Shown here piece after piece: positions 1-10,008 of a stretch of DNA of 64,000 nucleotides; positions within the stretch are counted from its first letter, which is position 1, and each line of letters starts with the position of its first letter. Under the pieces are notes generated by a model. That model did not search any database. It was not told where the DNA came from and worked only from the letters and a program-made list of their open reading frames with translations. Source of the DNA: Stenotrophomonas nitritireducens (GTDB taxonomy: Bacteria; Pseudomonadota; Gammaproteobacteria; Xanthomonadales; Xanthomonadaceae); NCBI RefSeq assembly GCF_001700965.1, contig NZ_CP016756.1, positions 3,958,501-4,022,500 on the forward strand, written 5' to 3'. A program made the translations under genes and the position numbers.

Positions 1-37
1 GCGCAGCCGACGCAGGGCAGTGCAGCATAAGACCGGC

Positions 38-197
38 GCAGTTGTAGGGGCGGCGTGAGCCGCGAAGCTGCAGATGCAGCAGGGTCCAGCGCTGTAGCTC
101 CCTCCCTTTGCCGAAGGCAAGGGGAGGGTTGGGGAGGGGTAGGTTCTTGGGCCTTTCAAGCTTTATGAGCTTCGCGGCTTACGCCGCTCCTACAAAA
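38..197. repeat. Composite of inverted REP-like elements around a CTCCC/GGGAG element
   Basis: A REP-like palindrome (about 41-69, core GGGGCGGCGTGAGCCGCGAA) and its inverted partner (about 169-197, TTCGCGGCTTACGCCGCTCC) enclose a second repeat at about 101-146 (GCTCCCTCCCTTTGCC, then a complementary GGCAAGGGGAGGG arm). The same two families recur together at 62119-62290. The 214 bases left of the first gene contain nothing else I can support. These look like dispersed intergenic repeats that fold into hairpins downstream of genes. Confidence 0.75.
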
Positions 198-214
198 AAG
201 CCGACAAAAAGCCC

Positions 215-1105
215 CTACAAAAGCTGCTTGCGCAGCCAGTCCGCCAATGCCGCCACACGCGGATCCTGCTGATCACCCGCGGTGCACAGCGCCCAGCAGC
301 CGTCGGTTTCGACAAAACCCCACGGTGCGATCAGTCGGCCGTTGACCAGGTCATCGGCGACCAGCGGTTCCGGCGCAATCGCAATGCCCAAGCCGGCAAC
401 TGCGGCTTCCAGCATGTAATACAGGTGTTCCAGGCCGGTGCCGTAAGTCAGCGCACCGGCATCGATGCCATTGCGCGCGGCCCAGGCTGGCCACGCCTGT
501 GGGCGTGAGCGGGTATGCAGCAGTGCATGTCCAAGCATGGCATCGATCGGTTGATGGGCCAATACGTGCGCGCCATGCATCGAAGGGCTGAACACCGGGC
601 CGATCCGCTCTGCAGCCAGCGTGTGTACCTGCCAACCGGCCGGCCAAGGTGCCTGGCCCAGCATCAGTGCCGCATCCATGCCATCCAAGCGTGGGGCGAA
701 ATCGCCATCCTGTGCGGCCAGGTGCAGGGTCAGGCCGGGCAGATCGCGCTGCAGATCCTGCAGGCGCGGGATCATCCAGCGGGCCAGCAGGCTGCCCGGG
801 CAGCCCAGCACGAAGGCGTCATCGCGCTGCGGGCGGCGCAGGGAAGCGATGCAATCGCGCAGCTGCGAGAACGCGCCGGACGTGGCTTCAAGCAGGCGAT
901 GGCCGGCGGCGTTAGGGCGGATGCCGCGTCCTTCGCGTTCGAACAAGGCCAGCCCCAGCTCCTCCTCCAGTGCACGCAGCTGCCGGCTCACCGCGCCATG
1001 GGTGACGTGCAGCTCCGCCGCGGCCTGGCTGACGCTGCGCAGGCGCGCGGCAGCTTCAAACGCCCGCAAGGCGTTGAGCGAGGGCAGAGGCGGGCTGGTT
1101 TTCAT
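215..1105 (-). CDS. trpI: LysR-family regulator, TrpI-like activator of trpBA
   Basis: A 296-residue LysR-type transcriptional regulator. Residues about 9-68 form the N-terminal winged helix-turn-helix ([14 protein letters not shown], then [19 protein letters not shown]), followed by a LysR substrate-binding domain containing [22 protein letters not shown] and [17 protein letters not shown]. These blocks resemble Pseudomonas TrpI, which activates trpBA in response to indoleglycerol phosphate. The gene diverges from trpB with 95 bp between the starts, the arrangement expected for TrpI. TrpI belongs to the broader GcvA-like group, so another ligand is possible, but sequence and position agree. 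The ATG at 1103-1105 is the natural start because the HTH begins almost at once. The operator should lie in the shared intergenic region. Confidence 0.8.
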   Translation of the reverse strand: MKTSPPLPSLNALRAFEAAARLRSVSQAAAELHVTHGAVSRQLRALEEELGLALFEREGRGIRPNAAGHRLLEATSGAFSQLRDCIASLRRPQRDDAFVLGCPGSLLARWMIPRLQDLQRDLPGLTLHLAAQDGDFAPRLDGMDAALMLGQAPWPAGWQVHTLAAERIGPVFSPSMHGAHVLAHQPIDAMLGHALLHTRSRPQAWPAWAARNGIDAGALTYGTGLEHLYYMLEAAVAGLGIAIAPEPLVADDLVNGRLIAPWGFVETDGCWALCTAGDQQDPRVAALADWLRKQLL

Positions 1106-1200
1106 GTGAGTTTTTCTAACATGTTGCCGCTGAATTATCCATTTTTAAGTCGTCAGCCCTGCGTTAGAGTGTTGGCCTGTTTCTTGTGGCTGTTACCCCC
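1106..1200. promoter_or_regulatory. Divergent trpI/trpB control region
   Basis: This AT-richer gap separates the divergent regulator and trpB starts. It contains an AACATGTT palindrome near 1118-1125 and T-rich tracts (about 1109-1116 and 1140-1148). LysR regulators bind T-N11-A dyads in such gaps and activate the divergent gene. I could not fix a unique operator or -35/-10 pair by eye. Function is inferred from gene arrangement. Confidence 0.45.
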
Positions 1201-2418
1201 ATGACTGACCCGTCGATTTCCGATTTCCATGCCTATCCCGATGCACGCGGCCACTTTGGACGTTTTGGTGGCAGCTTTGTCGCTGAAACCCTGGTCGGGC
1301 CCTTGCAGGAACTGGCAGCTGCCTACGATCAGGCGCGCATCGATCCGTCCTTCATCGCCGCCTATGACAAGGACCTGAAACACTACGTCGGCCGCCCCAG
1401 CCCGATCTACCACGCCGAGCGCCTGAGCAAGGACGTGGGCGGTGCGCAGATCCTGCTCAAGCGCGAAGACCTGAACCACACCGGCGCGCACAAGGTGAAC
1501 AACACCATTGGCCAGGCCTTGCTGGCCGCGCGGATGGGCAAGACCCGCATCATCGCCGAGACCGGTGCCGGCCAGCACGGCGTGGCCTCGGCCACGGTGG
1601 CGGCGCGCTTGGGCCTGGAGTGCGTGGTGTACATGGGCGCCACCGACATCGAGCGGCAGAAAATCAACGTCTACCGGATGAAGTTGCTTGGCGCCACCGT
1701 GGTGCCGGTGACCAGCGGTTCGGCCACGCTCAAGGACGCGCTCAACGAGGCGATGCGCGACTGGGTCACCAATGTGCGCGACACCTTCTACATTATCGGC
1801 ACGGTCGCCGGCCCGGACCCGTATCCGCGCATGGTGCGTGACTTCAACGCCATCGTCGGCCGCGAGGCGCGTGCACAGATGCTGGAGGACTACGGCCGGC
1901 TGCCGGATGCGATCACCGCCTGCGTTGGCGGCGGCTCCAATGCGATCGGCTTGTTCCATGCCTTCCTCAACGACCGCCAGGTCAAGATCTATGGTGCCGA
2001 GGCTGCAGGCGAGGGCATCCATACCGGCCGCCACGCCGCCTCGATCTCGGCCGGTCGCCCGGGCGTGCTGCACGGCAACCGGACCTATGTGTTGTGCGAT
2101 GACGATGGCCAGATCACCGAAACCCATTCCATTTCCGCCGGCCTGGACTACCCCGGCGTCGGCCCGGAGCATTCCTTCTTGTCCGATAGCGGTCGCGCCC
2201 AGTACGTGGGCATCACCGATGAAGAAGCCTTGGCGGCCTTCCATCGGCTGACCCGCATCGAGGGCATCCTGCCGGCACTGGAATCCAGCCACGCAGTTGC
2301 CCATGCGATCAAGCTGGCGCGCGAGTTGCCCAAGGACGCGCTGGTGCTATGCAATCTGTCCGGTCGCGGTGACAAGGACGTGCACACCATCGCCGCGCGT
2401 GAAGGGCTGGTGCTGTAA
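1201..2418 (+). CDS. trpB: Tryptophan synthase beta subunit
   Basis: TrpB joins indole and L-serine to make L-tryptophan with pyridoxal phosphate, in the alpha2beta2 complex with TrpA. The PLP lysine is K98 in [10 protein letters not shown], and the phosphate-binding glycine loop GGGSNA is near residue 243. The C terminus has [13 protein letters not shown]. Length is 405 residues from the ATG at 1201, normal for the family. An upstream in-frame GTG at 1186 would add five residues with no conservation argument. The stop overlaps the next ATG (TAATG at 2416-2420), so the following lipoprotein gene is probably translationally coupled. Confidence 0.97.
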   Translation: MTDPSISDFHAYPDARGHFGRFGGSFVAETLVGPLQELAAAYDQARIDPSFIAAYDKDLKHYVGRPSPIYHAERLSKDVGGAQILLKREDLNHTGAHKVNNTIGQALLAARMGKTRIIAETGAGQHGVASATVAARLGLECVVYMGATDIERQKINVYRMKLLGATVVPVTSGSATLKDALNEAMRDWVTNVRDTFYIIGTVAGPDPYPRMVRDFNAIVGREARAQMLEDYGRLPDAITACVGGGSNAIGLFHAFLNDRQVKIYGAEAAGEGIHTGRHAASISAGRPGVLHGNRTYVLCDDDGQITETHSISAGLDYPGVGPEHSFLSDSGRAQYVGITDEEALAAFHRLTRIEGILPALESSHAVAHAIKLARELPKDALVLCNLSGRGDKDVHTIAAREGLVL

Positions 2419-3068
2419 TGACCGGCAGGTTGCGTACCCCTGTTCTGCTGGGTCTGGTGGCGGCGTTGTCGGCATGTACGCCGTCTGCGCCGGCACCGGA
2501 AACGACGCCTGCCGCCGTCGCCGCCCCGCCGGCGGCACCGGCATCGACGGCTGTTGCGTCAGCCGCAACGCCTGCAGCTGCTGTCGTTACCGGCACCGAC
2601 CTGAGCCAGGTCGGCACGCTGCGCATCGGCGCGCCATTCGGCAAGGCGCCGGGCGACGAGGCCTTCGTCTCGGCCGGCATGCGCGAGGCGATGGAGGGCG
2701 ATTGCGAGTATTACGACAAGGGCAGCCTGCCCGATGGCATGGCGATGATGGTGATCGCGGATCGTATTGCCCGCTTCGAGGTGGATGCCACCGACGATCC
2801 CGGTGTTCGCGTCACTGCGCCGCCGGCCGGTGCTGCGGCATTGCCATATGGCCTGTGGGTGGGCATGACGGTCGCCGAGGCCAAGCAACGGCTGCCGGAC
2901 GGCGTGGTCACCAGCCCGCATGCCTACAACTCGCCCAATGGTGAGTACCTGACCTGGACCGACAAGGCGGCCAAACTGGCCTTGCGCCTGGAAACACTCG
3001 ACGGCCTGATCACCTCCATTTACTGGGGCCAGCCCGATGCAGTCGAACTGATTGAAGGATGTGCCTGA
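2418..3068 (+). CDS. Putative lipoprotein encoded between trpB and trpA
   Basis: A 216-residue protein I do not recognise. The N terminus has a signal peptide with a lipobox (LVAALSAC, cysteine near residue 20), then an Ala/Pro/Thr-rich linker to about residue 60, typical of an envelope lipoprotein. The folded part (about 65-216) contains RIGAPFGKAPGDEAFVSAGM, a cysteine in GDCEYY, YGLWVGMTVAEAKQRLP and a C-terminal EGCA; the two cysteines could form a disulfide. Its start overlaps the trpB stop and its TGA (3066-3068) ends one base before the trpA ATG, so it is an integral cistron of the operon. No role in tryptophan synthesis can be read from the sequence. Confidence 0.85.
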   Translation: MTGRLRTPVLLGLVAALSACTPSAPAPETTPAAVAAPPAAPASTAVASAATPAAAVVTGTDLSQVGTLRIGAPFGKAPGDEAFVSAGMREAMEGDCEYYDKGSLPDGMAMMVIADRIARFEVDATDDPGVRVTAPPAGAAALPYGLWVGMTVAEAKQRLPDGVVTSPHAYNSPNGEYLTWTDKAAKLALRLETLDGLITSIYWGQPDAVELIEGCA

Positions 3069-3069
3069 G

Positions 3070-3870
3070 ATGGCTGTTGCCCGAATTGACGAATGTTTTG
3101 CACGCCTGCGCGCCACCGGCCGCAAGGCGCTGATTCCTTTCATCACCGCTGGCGATCCATCGCTGGAGGCGACCGTGCCGGTGATGCGTGCACTGGTCCA
3201 GGCCGGCGCGGATGTGATCGAGCTTGGTGTGCCGTTCTCCGACCCGATGGCGGATGGCCCGACCATCCAGCGCAGTTCCGAGCGGGCCCTGGCACGCGGG
3301 GCGGGGCGCCAATACGTGCTCGATACCGTGGCGCGCTTCCGCCAGACCGATGCCACCACGGCGGTGGTGCTGATGGGCTATCTGAATCCGGTCGAGATCC
3401 GTGGCTATGCGCGCTTTGCCGAAGAGGCCGTGGCGGCAGGTGTGGACGGGGTGCTGTTGGTCGATCTGCCACCGGAAGAGGCCGACGAGCCGCGCGCGGC
3501 GTTTGCCGCGGCCGGGCTGGCCCTGATCCTGCTGGCCTCGCCGACCAGCAGTGATGCCCGCCTGGACAGCCTGTGCCAAGCGGCGCAGGGCTATCTGTAT
3601 TACGTCAGCTTCGCCGGTGTGACGGGTGCGTCCGAGCGCTTGGACAGCAGCGCTGCTGGCGAACGCCTGCGACTGCTGCGCAGTCGCTCCAGTGCGCCGG
3701 TGGTGGCTGGGTTCGGCATCAAGGACGCGGCCAGCGCAGCGGCAATGGCGGTGGATGCCGATGGCGTGGTGGTGGGAAGTGCGCTGGTCTCGGCGATGGC
3801 TGAGACGGCAAATCCAGCGGCTGCAGCCACGGCATTTCTCAAGCCGCTGCGCGAAGCCCTGGATCGCTGA
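3070..3870 (+). CDS. trpA: Tryptophan synthase alpha subunit
   Basis: TrpA cleaves indole-3-glycerol phosphate to indole and glyceraldehyde-3-phosphate and channels indole to TrpB. The TIM-barrel signature VIELGVPFSDPMADGP carries the catalytic acids E51 and D62. The C-terminal phosphate-binding region is present (GFGIKD, then ADGVVVGSALV). Length is 266 residues from the ATG at 3070. In-frame TTG (3052) and GTG (3061) codons lie upstream inside the lipoprotein gene, but the ATG gives the usual short N terminus. Confidence 0.97.
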   Translation: MAVARIDECFARLRATGRKALIPFITAGDPSLEATVPVMRALVQAGADVIELGVPFSDPMADGPTIQRSSERALARGAGRQYVLDTVARFRQTDATTAVVLMGYLNPVEIRGYARFAEEAVAAGVDGVLLVDLPPEEADEPRAAFAAAGLALILLASPTSSDARLDSLCQAAQGYLYYVSFAGVTGASERLDSSAAGERLRLLRSRSSAPVVAGFGIKDAASAAAMAVDADGVVVGSALVSAMAETANPAAAATAFLKPLREALDR

Positions 3871-3882
3871 ACAGGCTCCAAT

Positions 3883-4043
3883 GTAGTGCCGAGCCATGCT
3901 CGGCAAGGGGCGTCGCCGACCAAGGCCGCCCTCACCCCAACCCCTCTCCCGCAAGTGGGAGAGGGGCAAAAACGGTAGTGCCGAGCCATGCTCGGCAAGG
4001 GGCATTACCGGCAAGGCCTCTGCCGAGCATGGCTCGGCACTAC
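3883..4043. repeat. SMAG (GTAG) repeat cluster with a CTCTCCC hairpin
   Basis: Two direct copies of the GTAGTGCCGAGCCATGCTCG element (3883-3905 and 3975-3997) are followed by one inverted copy (4021-4043). Copies two and three can pair into a long hairpin. Between the first two lies another dispersed repeat (about 3929-3967) whose arms CCCCTCTCCC and GTGGGAGAGGGG form a hairpin around GCAA. This fills most of the 315 bp between trpA and accD. It may stabilise or terminate the trp transcript, but no U-run follows a stem. I see no gene here. Confidence 0.8.
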
Positions 4044-4185
4044 AGGGCCTCGGCATTGCGTCGCCAAACATACGCGGCAGTAGGGATTCCGCCAAATACA
4101 GTGCTGCGCCTTGGTTGCAGTGGTGAGCTAGACTGTGGCCCCTGTCGTGGCCGCAAGGCCGCCCTGAACGGAATTGTCATCCCGC

Positions 4186-5066
<881 letters not shown>

Positions 5067-5067
<1 letters not shown>

Positions 5068-6425
5068 TGGGTACGCGCAAGTATTTCGGTACCGACGGCA
5101 TTCGTGGCCGGGTCGGCAAGGGTGTCATTTCCGCTGATTTTGTGCTGCGTGTAGGTAATGCGCTGGGCCGCGTGCTGGTTGCGCGCAGCGGCGGCGCGCA
5201 GCCGACCGTGGTGATCGGCAAGGACACACGCATCTCCGGCTATATGTTCGAGGCGGCCCTGGAAGCGGGTCTGGTGGCTGCCGGCGCCAATGTGCAGTTG
5301 ATCGGGCCGATGCCGACCCCGGCGGTGGCCTTCCTGGCGCATACGCTGGGTGCCGATGCCGGCATCGTGATCAGTGCCTCGCACAACCCGCATTACGACA
5401 ACGGCATCAAGTTCTTCTCCGCTGAAGGCGAGAAGCTCGATGACGCCACCGAGCTGGCGCTGGAAGCCGCAATGGACGAGCCGTTCTCGACCGTGGAATC
5501 CGAGCAGCTGGGCAAGGCAGTGCGCGCGCGTGATGCGGTGGGTCGCTACATCGAGTTCTGCAAGGCCAGCGTGCCGCGTGATTTCTATCTGCGCGGGCTC
5601 AAGGTCGTGCTGGATTGCGCACACGGGGCTACTTATCACGTGGCGCCGCTGCTGTTCCGCGAGCTGGGTGCGGATGTGGTCGCAATCGGTGCCGAGCCCA
5701 ATGGCATCAATATCAACGATGGCGTCGGCTCGATGCATATCGCAAGCCTGGCGCGCAAGGTGGTCGAGGTTGGCGCCGATATCGGCATTGCCTTCGATGG
5801 CGATGGCGACCGTGTGCTGATGGTCGATGACACCGGTGCGGCCGTCGATGGCGATGGCCTGCTGTACGTGCTGGCCAAGGCATGGCAGGCCAGTGGTCGC
5901 CTGCGTGGTCCGGTGGTCGGTACGCTGATGACCAATTACGGCATGGAACAGGCGCTGGAGCGCCTGGGCATCCCATTCGTCCGCGCCAATGTCGGTGACC
6001 GCTACGTGCACCAGGCCCTGGTCGAGGGCAATGGCGTGCTCGGTGGCGAAGCCTCCGGCCACATCCTGTGCCTGGACCGCGCGACCACCGGTGATGCCAT
6101 CGTCAGTGCCTTGCAGGTGCTGGAGGTTCTGGGCGGTGCCGGCGTGAACCTGCGCCAGGCGCTGCAGGGGCTGGTGATGGTGCCGCAGAAAACCATCAAT
6201 GTGCGTCTTGAAACGGGCGCGCGCGAGGTGGTTGCCAGTGCGCCGGTACAGGCCGCGTTGGCGGCCGCACAGGCAGCGGTGGCCGGGCGGGGCAGGGCAT
6301 TCCTGCGGCCGTCGGGTACCGAGCCGGTGGTGCGGGTCACGGTCGAGGCCGATGAGGCCGGGCTGATGGCTTCCACCCTTGAAGCGCTGGCTGATGCGGT
6401 CCGTTCGGCTGCCGCACAGGTTTGA
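5067..6425 (+). CDS. glmM: Phosphoglucosamine mutase
   Basis: GlmM interconverts glucosamine-6-phosphate and glucosamine-1-phosphate on the way to UDP-GlcNAc for peptidoglycan and LPS. The N terminus [10 protein letters not shown] is typical. The phosphoserine loop ISASHNP places the active serine at S105. The metal loop DGDGD is at residues 244-248, and the C-terminal phosphate-binding RPSGTEP is present. The 452 residues match the family. It starts on the last base of the accD stop. Confidence 0.96.
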
Positions 6426-6446
6426 GCTGGATCATAGTGTTGTCGC

Positions 6447-6485
6447 CGGGATGTCGGTTCAATGGCCGGCATCCCGTTTCCTTCC
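6447..6485 (+). terminator. Probable terminator after glmM
   Basis: CGGGATGTCGG (6447-6457) pairs with CCGGCATCCCG (6466-6476), an 11 bp stem with one G-U pair and an 8-base loop, followed by TTTCCTTCC. The U-tract is interrupted, so termination may be partial. Confidence 0.55.
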
Positions 6486-6498
6486 TTGGAGTAGTTGA

Positions 6499-7437
6499 AT
6501 GAGTTCCCGTATTCCCACCCTCGACATCACCCGTTTCGATAGCGACCGCGAGGCCTTTGTGGCCGAGCTGGGCGCCGCCTATCGCGAGTGGGGTTTTGCG
6601 GGTATTCGCAACCACGGCATTCCGCAGGCCGACATCGACGCCGCGTATGACGTGTTCAAGGCGTTCTTCGCGCTGCCGGAAGATGTGAAGAAGCAGTACC
6701 ACATCGCAGGTGGCGGTGGTGCGCGCGGCTATACCCAGTTCGGTGTGGAAACGGCCAAGGGCTCCAAGCATTTCGACCTGAAGGAGTTCTGGCATATCGG
6801 TCGCGAGATCGGCGACGACTCCAAGTACCGCGACGTGATGCCGCCGAATCTGTGGCCGAGCGAAGTGCCGGGCTTCAAGGAACACGGTTACGGCCTGTAC
6901 CAGAAGCTCGACCAGCTCGGTTCGCGCGTGCTGTCGGCGCTGGCGCTGCATATCGGCCTGCCGGAAGACTATTTCGCCGACAAGACCAACAACGGCAACT
7001 CGATCCTCCGGCCGATCCATTACCCGCCGATCACCACCGATGACATCCCCAATGTGCGCGCCGGCGCCCATGGCGACATCAACTTCATCACCTTGCTGGT
7101 CGGTGCCAGTGCCGCCGGCCTGGAAGTGCAGTCGCACGAGGGTGAGTGGGTGCCGTTCACCTCCGACGCCGACACCATCGTGGTCAATATCGGCGACATG
7201 CTGCAGCGCCTGACCAACCATGTGTACCCGTCCACCATCCACCGCGTGGTCAATCCCCCGGGTGAGCTGGCGCGCAAGCCGCGTTATTCGGTGCCGTTCT
7301 TCCTGCACCCGAACCCGGATTTCCTGATCGACGTGCTGCCCTCCTGTGTCAGTGCGGAGAATCCGAGCCGCTACCCGGAGCCGATCACCGCCCATGGGTT
7401 CCTGGAAGAGCGCCTGCGCGAGATCAAGCTGAAGTAA
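6499..7437 (+). CDS. Isopenicillin N synthase-like 2-oxoglutarate/Fe(II) dioxygenase
   Basis: A 312-residue member of the isopenicillin N synthase/2OG-Fe(II) dioxygenase superfamily. The N-terminal DIOX_N-like part has FAGIRNHGIP, and the jelly-roll core has the iron triad H191-x-D193 (in AHGDIN) and H248 (IHRVVNP), with an arginine near 262 (KPRYSVPFF) placed to bind the 2-oxoglutarate carboxylate. Bacterial members of this shape are often annotated only as dioxygenases and the substrate cannot be read here. It has its own RBS-like stretch (CCTTGGAG) and strong-looking hairpins before and after, so it is probably transcribed alone. Confidence 0.85.
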   Translation: MSSRIPTLDITRFDSDREAFVAELGAAYREWGFAGIRNHGIPQADIDAAYDVFKAFFALPEDVKKQYHIAGGGGARGYTQFGVETAKGSKHFDLKEFWHIGREIGDDSKYRDVMPPNLWPSEVPGFKEHGYGLYQKLDQLGSRVLSALALHIGLPEDYFADKTNNGNSILRPIHYPPITTDDIPNVRAGAHGDINFITLLVGASAAGLEVQSHEGEWVPFTSDADTIVVNIGDMLQRLTNHVYPSTIHRVVNPPGELARKPRYSVPFFLHPNPDFLIDVLPSCVSAENPSRYPEPITAHGFLEERLREIKLK

Positions 7438-7472
7438 TCGTCCGCCCGCTTCAAGCTGTGGCTGTCGCATCG

Positions 7473-7507
7473 ACGCCGCCGTGCCTCCTGGCCCGGCGGC
7501 GTTTTTG
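7473..7507 (+). terminator. Intrinsic terminator after the dioxygenase gene
   Basis: ACGCCGCCG (7473-7481) pairs perfectly with CGGCGGCGT (7494-7502) around a 12-base loop and runs directly into TTTTT. This is a good Rho-independent terminator that isolates the dioxygenase from tpiA. Confidence 0.8.
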
Positions 7508-7599
7508 CGTCTTGTCCCGGCTTGTCTGCAGCTTGTCCTGGCGATGTCCGCATATCGGCTATCCTTTGCCGATACTTTTTACCGGGGAGTTATGCCTGA

Positions 7600-8355
7600 A
7601 TGCGCCAAAAAATCGTTGCAGGTAACTGGAAGCTGCATGGCAGCCGTCAATTCGCCACCGATCTGGTGGGGCAGGTGGCCGATGGTCTGCCGCTGCCGGG
7701 CGTGAGCGTGGTGATCATGCCGCCGCTGCCGTATCTGGGTGACCTGGTCGAGGATTTCGAGGAGACGGCGCTGGCCTTTGGCGCGCAGGACGTCAGCAGC
7801 AACGAGAAAGGTGCCTACACCGGCGAGGTGTCGGCCAGCATGCTGGTGGATGTGGGCGCCACCCACGGCCTGGTTGGGCATTCGGAGCGGCGCCAATACC
7901 ATAATGAAAGCAGTGAGCTGGTGGCGCGCAAGTTCGTCGCTGCCATCAACGCGGGCCTGATCCCGGTCTTATGTGTCGGTGAGACGCTGGAGCAGCGTCA
8001 GGCCGGGCAGACCGAGGCGGTGATTGCCTCACAGCTGGGTCCAGTGCTCGATCTGGCCGGGGTACAGGCCTTTGCCAAGGCCGTTGTGGCCTACGAGCCG
8101 GTCTGGGCAATTGGCACCGGCCTGACCGCCACGCCGGACCAGGCGCAGGCCGTACATGCGTTCATTCGTGGCGTAGTCGCCGGGCGCGATGCTAGAATCG
8201 CCGATTCGTTGTCGATCCTTTATGGCGGCAGCGTCAAGCCCGACAACGCAGCAGAGCTGTTCTCACAGCCTGACGTCGATGGCGGGCTGGTAGGTGGCGC
8301 TTCGTTGGTGGCGGCTGATTTTCTGGCCATCGCGAAAGCAGCGTCCAGTCGCTAA
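7600..8355 (+). CDS. tpiA: Triosephosphate isomerase
   Basis: TpiA interconverts dihydroxyacetone phosphate and glyceraldehyde-3-phosphate in glycolysis and gluconeogenesis. The catalytic lysine is in AGNWKLHG near the N terminus, the catalytic histidine is H94 in GHSERR, and the catalytic glutamate is E166 in AYEPVWAIGTG. The phosphate-gripping YGGSVK is near residue 208. Length is 251 residues. It lies 27 bp upstream of secG, the usual tpiA-secG order of this locus. Confidence 0.97.
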   Translation: MRQKIVAGNWKLHGSRQFATDLVGQVADGLPLPGVSVVIMPPLPYLGDLVEDFEETALAFGAQDVSSNEKGAYTGEVSASMLVDVGATHGLVGHSERRQYHNESSELVARKFVAAINAGLIPVLCVGETLEQRQAGQTEAVIASQLGPVLDLAGVQAFAKAVVAYEPVWAIGTGLTATPDQAQAVHAFIRGVVAGRDARIADSLSILYGGSVKPDNAAELFSQPDVDGGLVGGASLVAADFLAIAKAASSR

Positions 8356-8382
8356 CGGGTAATTGTCCGGGACGGATTTCAA

Positions 8383-8829
8383 ATGCTGATGTTGATCCTC
8401 AATGTGGTCTATGTGCTGGTGGCGCTCGCGATGATCGCGCTGATCCTGATGCAGCGTGGCTCAGGTGCTGCCGCTGGTTCGGGTTTTGGTGCCGGTGCGT
8501 CGGGTACGGTGTTCGGTGCGCGTGGTGCGTCCAACTTCCTGTCCAAGAGCACCAAATGGCTGGCCGTGGTGTTTTTCGGCATCAGCTTGTTCATGGCCTG
8601 GTATGCCAGCCATGGTGCGCGTCCGGCGGACCAGGGCGTGGGCCTGATGGGTGCGGTCGAAGCGGCAGCTCCGGCGGCAACTCCGGCAGCGCCGGCGGGT
8701 GAGTTGCAGGCCCTGCCGGCAGCTCCGGCGGCTGCAGCCGTGGGTGAAGTGCCGCAGGCGACGGCTCCGGCGGAAAATATTCCTGCCAAGAGCGAAGAAA
8801 AGCCCGCTCAACCCGCACAGAAAGACTGA
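8383..8829 (+). CDS. secG: Preprotein translocase subunit SecG
   Basis: SecG is the small accessory subunit of the SecYEG channel in the inner membrane. Residues about 1-25 and 52-72 form two transmembrane helices around a conserved Gly/Ser-rich loop (GSGAAAGSGFGAGASGTVFG). The C-terminal half (about residue 85 on) is an Ala/Pro-rich, low-complexity cytoplasmic tail, making the protein 148 residues, longer than E. coli SecG. The position between tpiA and a tRNA-Leu gene is the classical one. Confidence 0.93.
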   Translation: MLMLILNVVYVLVALAMIALILMQRGSGAAAGSGFGAGASGTVFGARGASNFLSKSTKWLAVVFFGISLFMAWYASHGARPADQGVGLMGAVEAAAPAATPAAPAGELQALPAAPAAAAVGEVPQATAPAENIPAKSEEKPAQPAQKD

Positions 8830-8836
8830 AGACGGT

Positions 8837-8842
8837 TACAAT
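8837..8842 (+). promoter_or_regulatory. Candidate -10 box for tRNA-Leu(GAG)
   Basis: TACAAT at 8837-8842, just after the secG stop, is a near-consensus -10 element about 36 bases before the mature tRNA. The matching -35 region (about 8814-8819) is poor, so the tRNA may also be cut from the secG transcript. Confidence 0.4.
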
Positions 8843-8877
8843 ACGCGGCGCACTGCGAAGCAGCAGCGCTGACGTAA

Positions 8878-8962
8878 GCCCAGGTGGCGGAATTGGTAGA
8901 CGCACTACCTTGAGGTGGTAGCGACGAGAGTCGTAGGGGTTCGAGTCCCCTCTTGGGCACCA
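8878..8962 (+). tRNA. tRNA-Leu (anticodon GAG)
   Basis: An 85-nt class II tRNA with a long variable arm. The acceptor stem is GCCCAGG (8878-8884) with CTTGGGC (8952-8958) followed by encoded ACCA. The anticodon stem CTACC/GGTAG encloses loop TTGAGGT, anticodon GAG, reading CUC and CUU leucine codons. The T-arm has GGTTCGAGTCC. The secG-tRNA-Leu(GAG) order matches E. coli secG-leuU. Confidence 0.96.
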
Positions 8963-9074
8963 TTGTTTCATGCGGGTACACGGGTCGCAGCAGCGGCCTG
9001 TCGTGGCAAGTCCCGTCAATCCCCCATGCCTTGGCGCCCGCAGGTGTCCAGGGCAGAGGCAAGAGAGAATCGCT

Positions 9075-9431
9075 GTGCTGGCCGAATATTTGCCGTCTCT
9101 GCTGTTTCTGATCGTCGCCACCGGCATCGGCGTGACGCTGATGTTGATCGGTCGGTTCCTCGCTCCGCGTTCGCCGGACAACGAGAAGCTCTCCGCCTAT
9201 GAGTGTGGCTTCGAGGCGTTCGAAAACGCGCGCATGAAGTTCGACGTGCGTTACTACTTGATCGCCATCCAGTTCATCGTCTTTGGCCTGGAAATCATCT
9301 TTATTGTGCCCTGGACCCAGGTGTTCATGGAGCTCGGCGCGCGTTCGCTGGTCACCATGGGCCTGTTCGTGGGCATGCTGTTCCTCGGCTTTATCTACGT
9401 GTGGAAGAAGGGAGCGCTGGAATGGGAGTGA
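9075..9431 (+). CDS. nuoA: NADH-quinone oxidoreductase subunit A
   Basis: NuoA is a small membrane subunit of complex I, at the junction between the hydrophilic arm and the membrane arm near the quinone site. Three transmembrane helices are visible (about residues 7-27, 62-82 and 89-109), with the conserved YECGFE loop between the first two. I chose the GTG at 9075, giving 118 residues and the normal N terminus; the frame stays open further upstream but that stretch is not membrane-like. It is the first of 14 nuo genes reading in one direction, and it overlaps nuoB by 10 bp. Confidence 0.95.
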   Translation: MLAEYLPSLLFLIVATGIGVTLMLIGRFLAPRSPDNEKLSAYECGFEAFENARMKFDVRYYLIAIQFIVFGLEIIFIVPWTQVFMELGARSLVTMGLFVGMLFLGFIYVWKKGALEWE

Positions 9432-9976
9432 TCCAAACTCTCGACGGCCTGATGAACAACCCCGTCCCGGAAGGGCGGGTTGATGACATTCTGCGGCCTG
9501 AAGGCGATAACCCGCTGCTCGAGAAGGGCTATGTGACCACCAGCGTCGACGCGCTGCTGAACTGGGCACGTACCGGCTCGATGTGGCCCATGACCTTTGG
9601 TCTGGCCTGCTGTGCGGTCGAAATGATGCACGCTGGTGCGGCGCGTCTGGACCTTGATCGCTACGGTGTGGTGTTCCGCCCGTCGCCGCGTCAGTCCGAC
9701 GTGATGATCGTGGCCGGTACCCTGGTCAACAAGATGGCCCCGGCGCTGCGCAAGGTCTACGACCAGATGCCGGACCCGAAGTGGGTCATCTCGATGGGCA
9801 GCTGCGCCAACGGCGGCGGTTATTACCATTACTCCTATGCAGTGGTGCGCGGTTGTGACCGTGTGGTGCCGGTGGACGTCTACGTCCCGGGTTGCCCGCC
9901 GACGGCCGAGGCGCTGGTGTACGGCATTTTGCAGCTGCAGAAGAAGATCTGGCGTACCCAGACCATCGCGCGCTGA
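9422..9976 (+). CDS. nuoB: NADH-quinone oxidoreductase subunit B
   Basis: NuoB carries iron-sulfur cluster N2, the last electron carrier before quinone. The N2 ligand cysteines are visible in [12 protein letters not shown] (adjacent pair), GSCANGGG and [14 protein letters not shown]. Length is 184 residues from the ATG at 9422, which lies inside the end of nuoA. Confidence 0.97.
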   Translation: MGVIQTLDGLMNNPVPEGRVDDILRPEGDNPLLEKGYVTTSVDALLNWARTGSMWPMTFGLACCAVEMMHAGAARLDLDRYGVVFRPSPRQSDVMIVAGTLVNKMAPALRKVYDQMPDPKWVISMGSCANGGGYYHYSYAVVRGCDRVVPVDVYVPGCPPTAEALVYGILQLQKKIWRTQTIAR

Positions 9977-10008
9977 CCCCCTTTCAAATCAAGAGCACGC
10001 CAGCCCCC

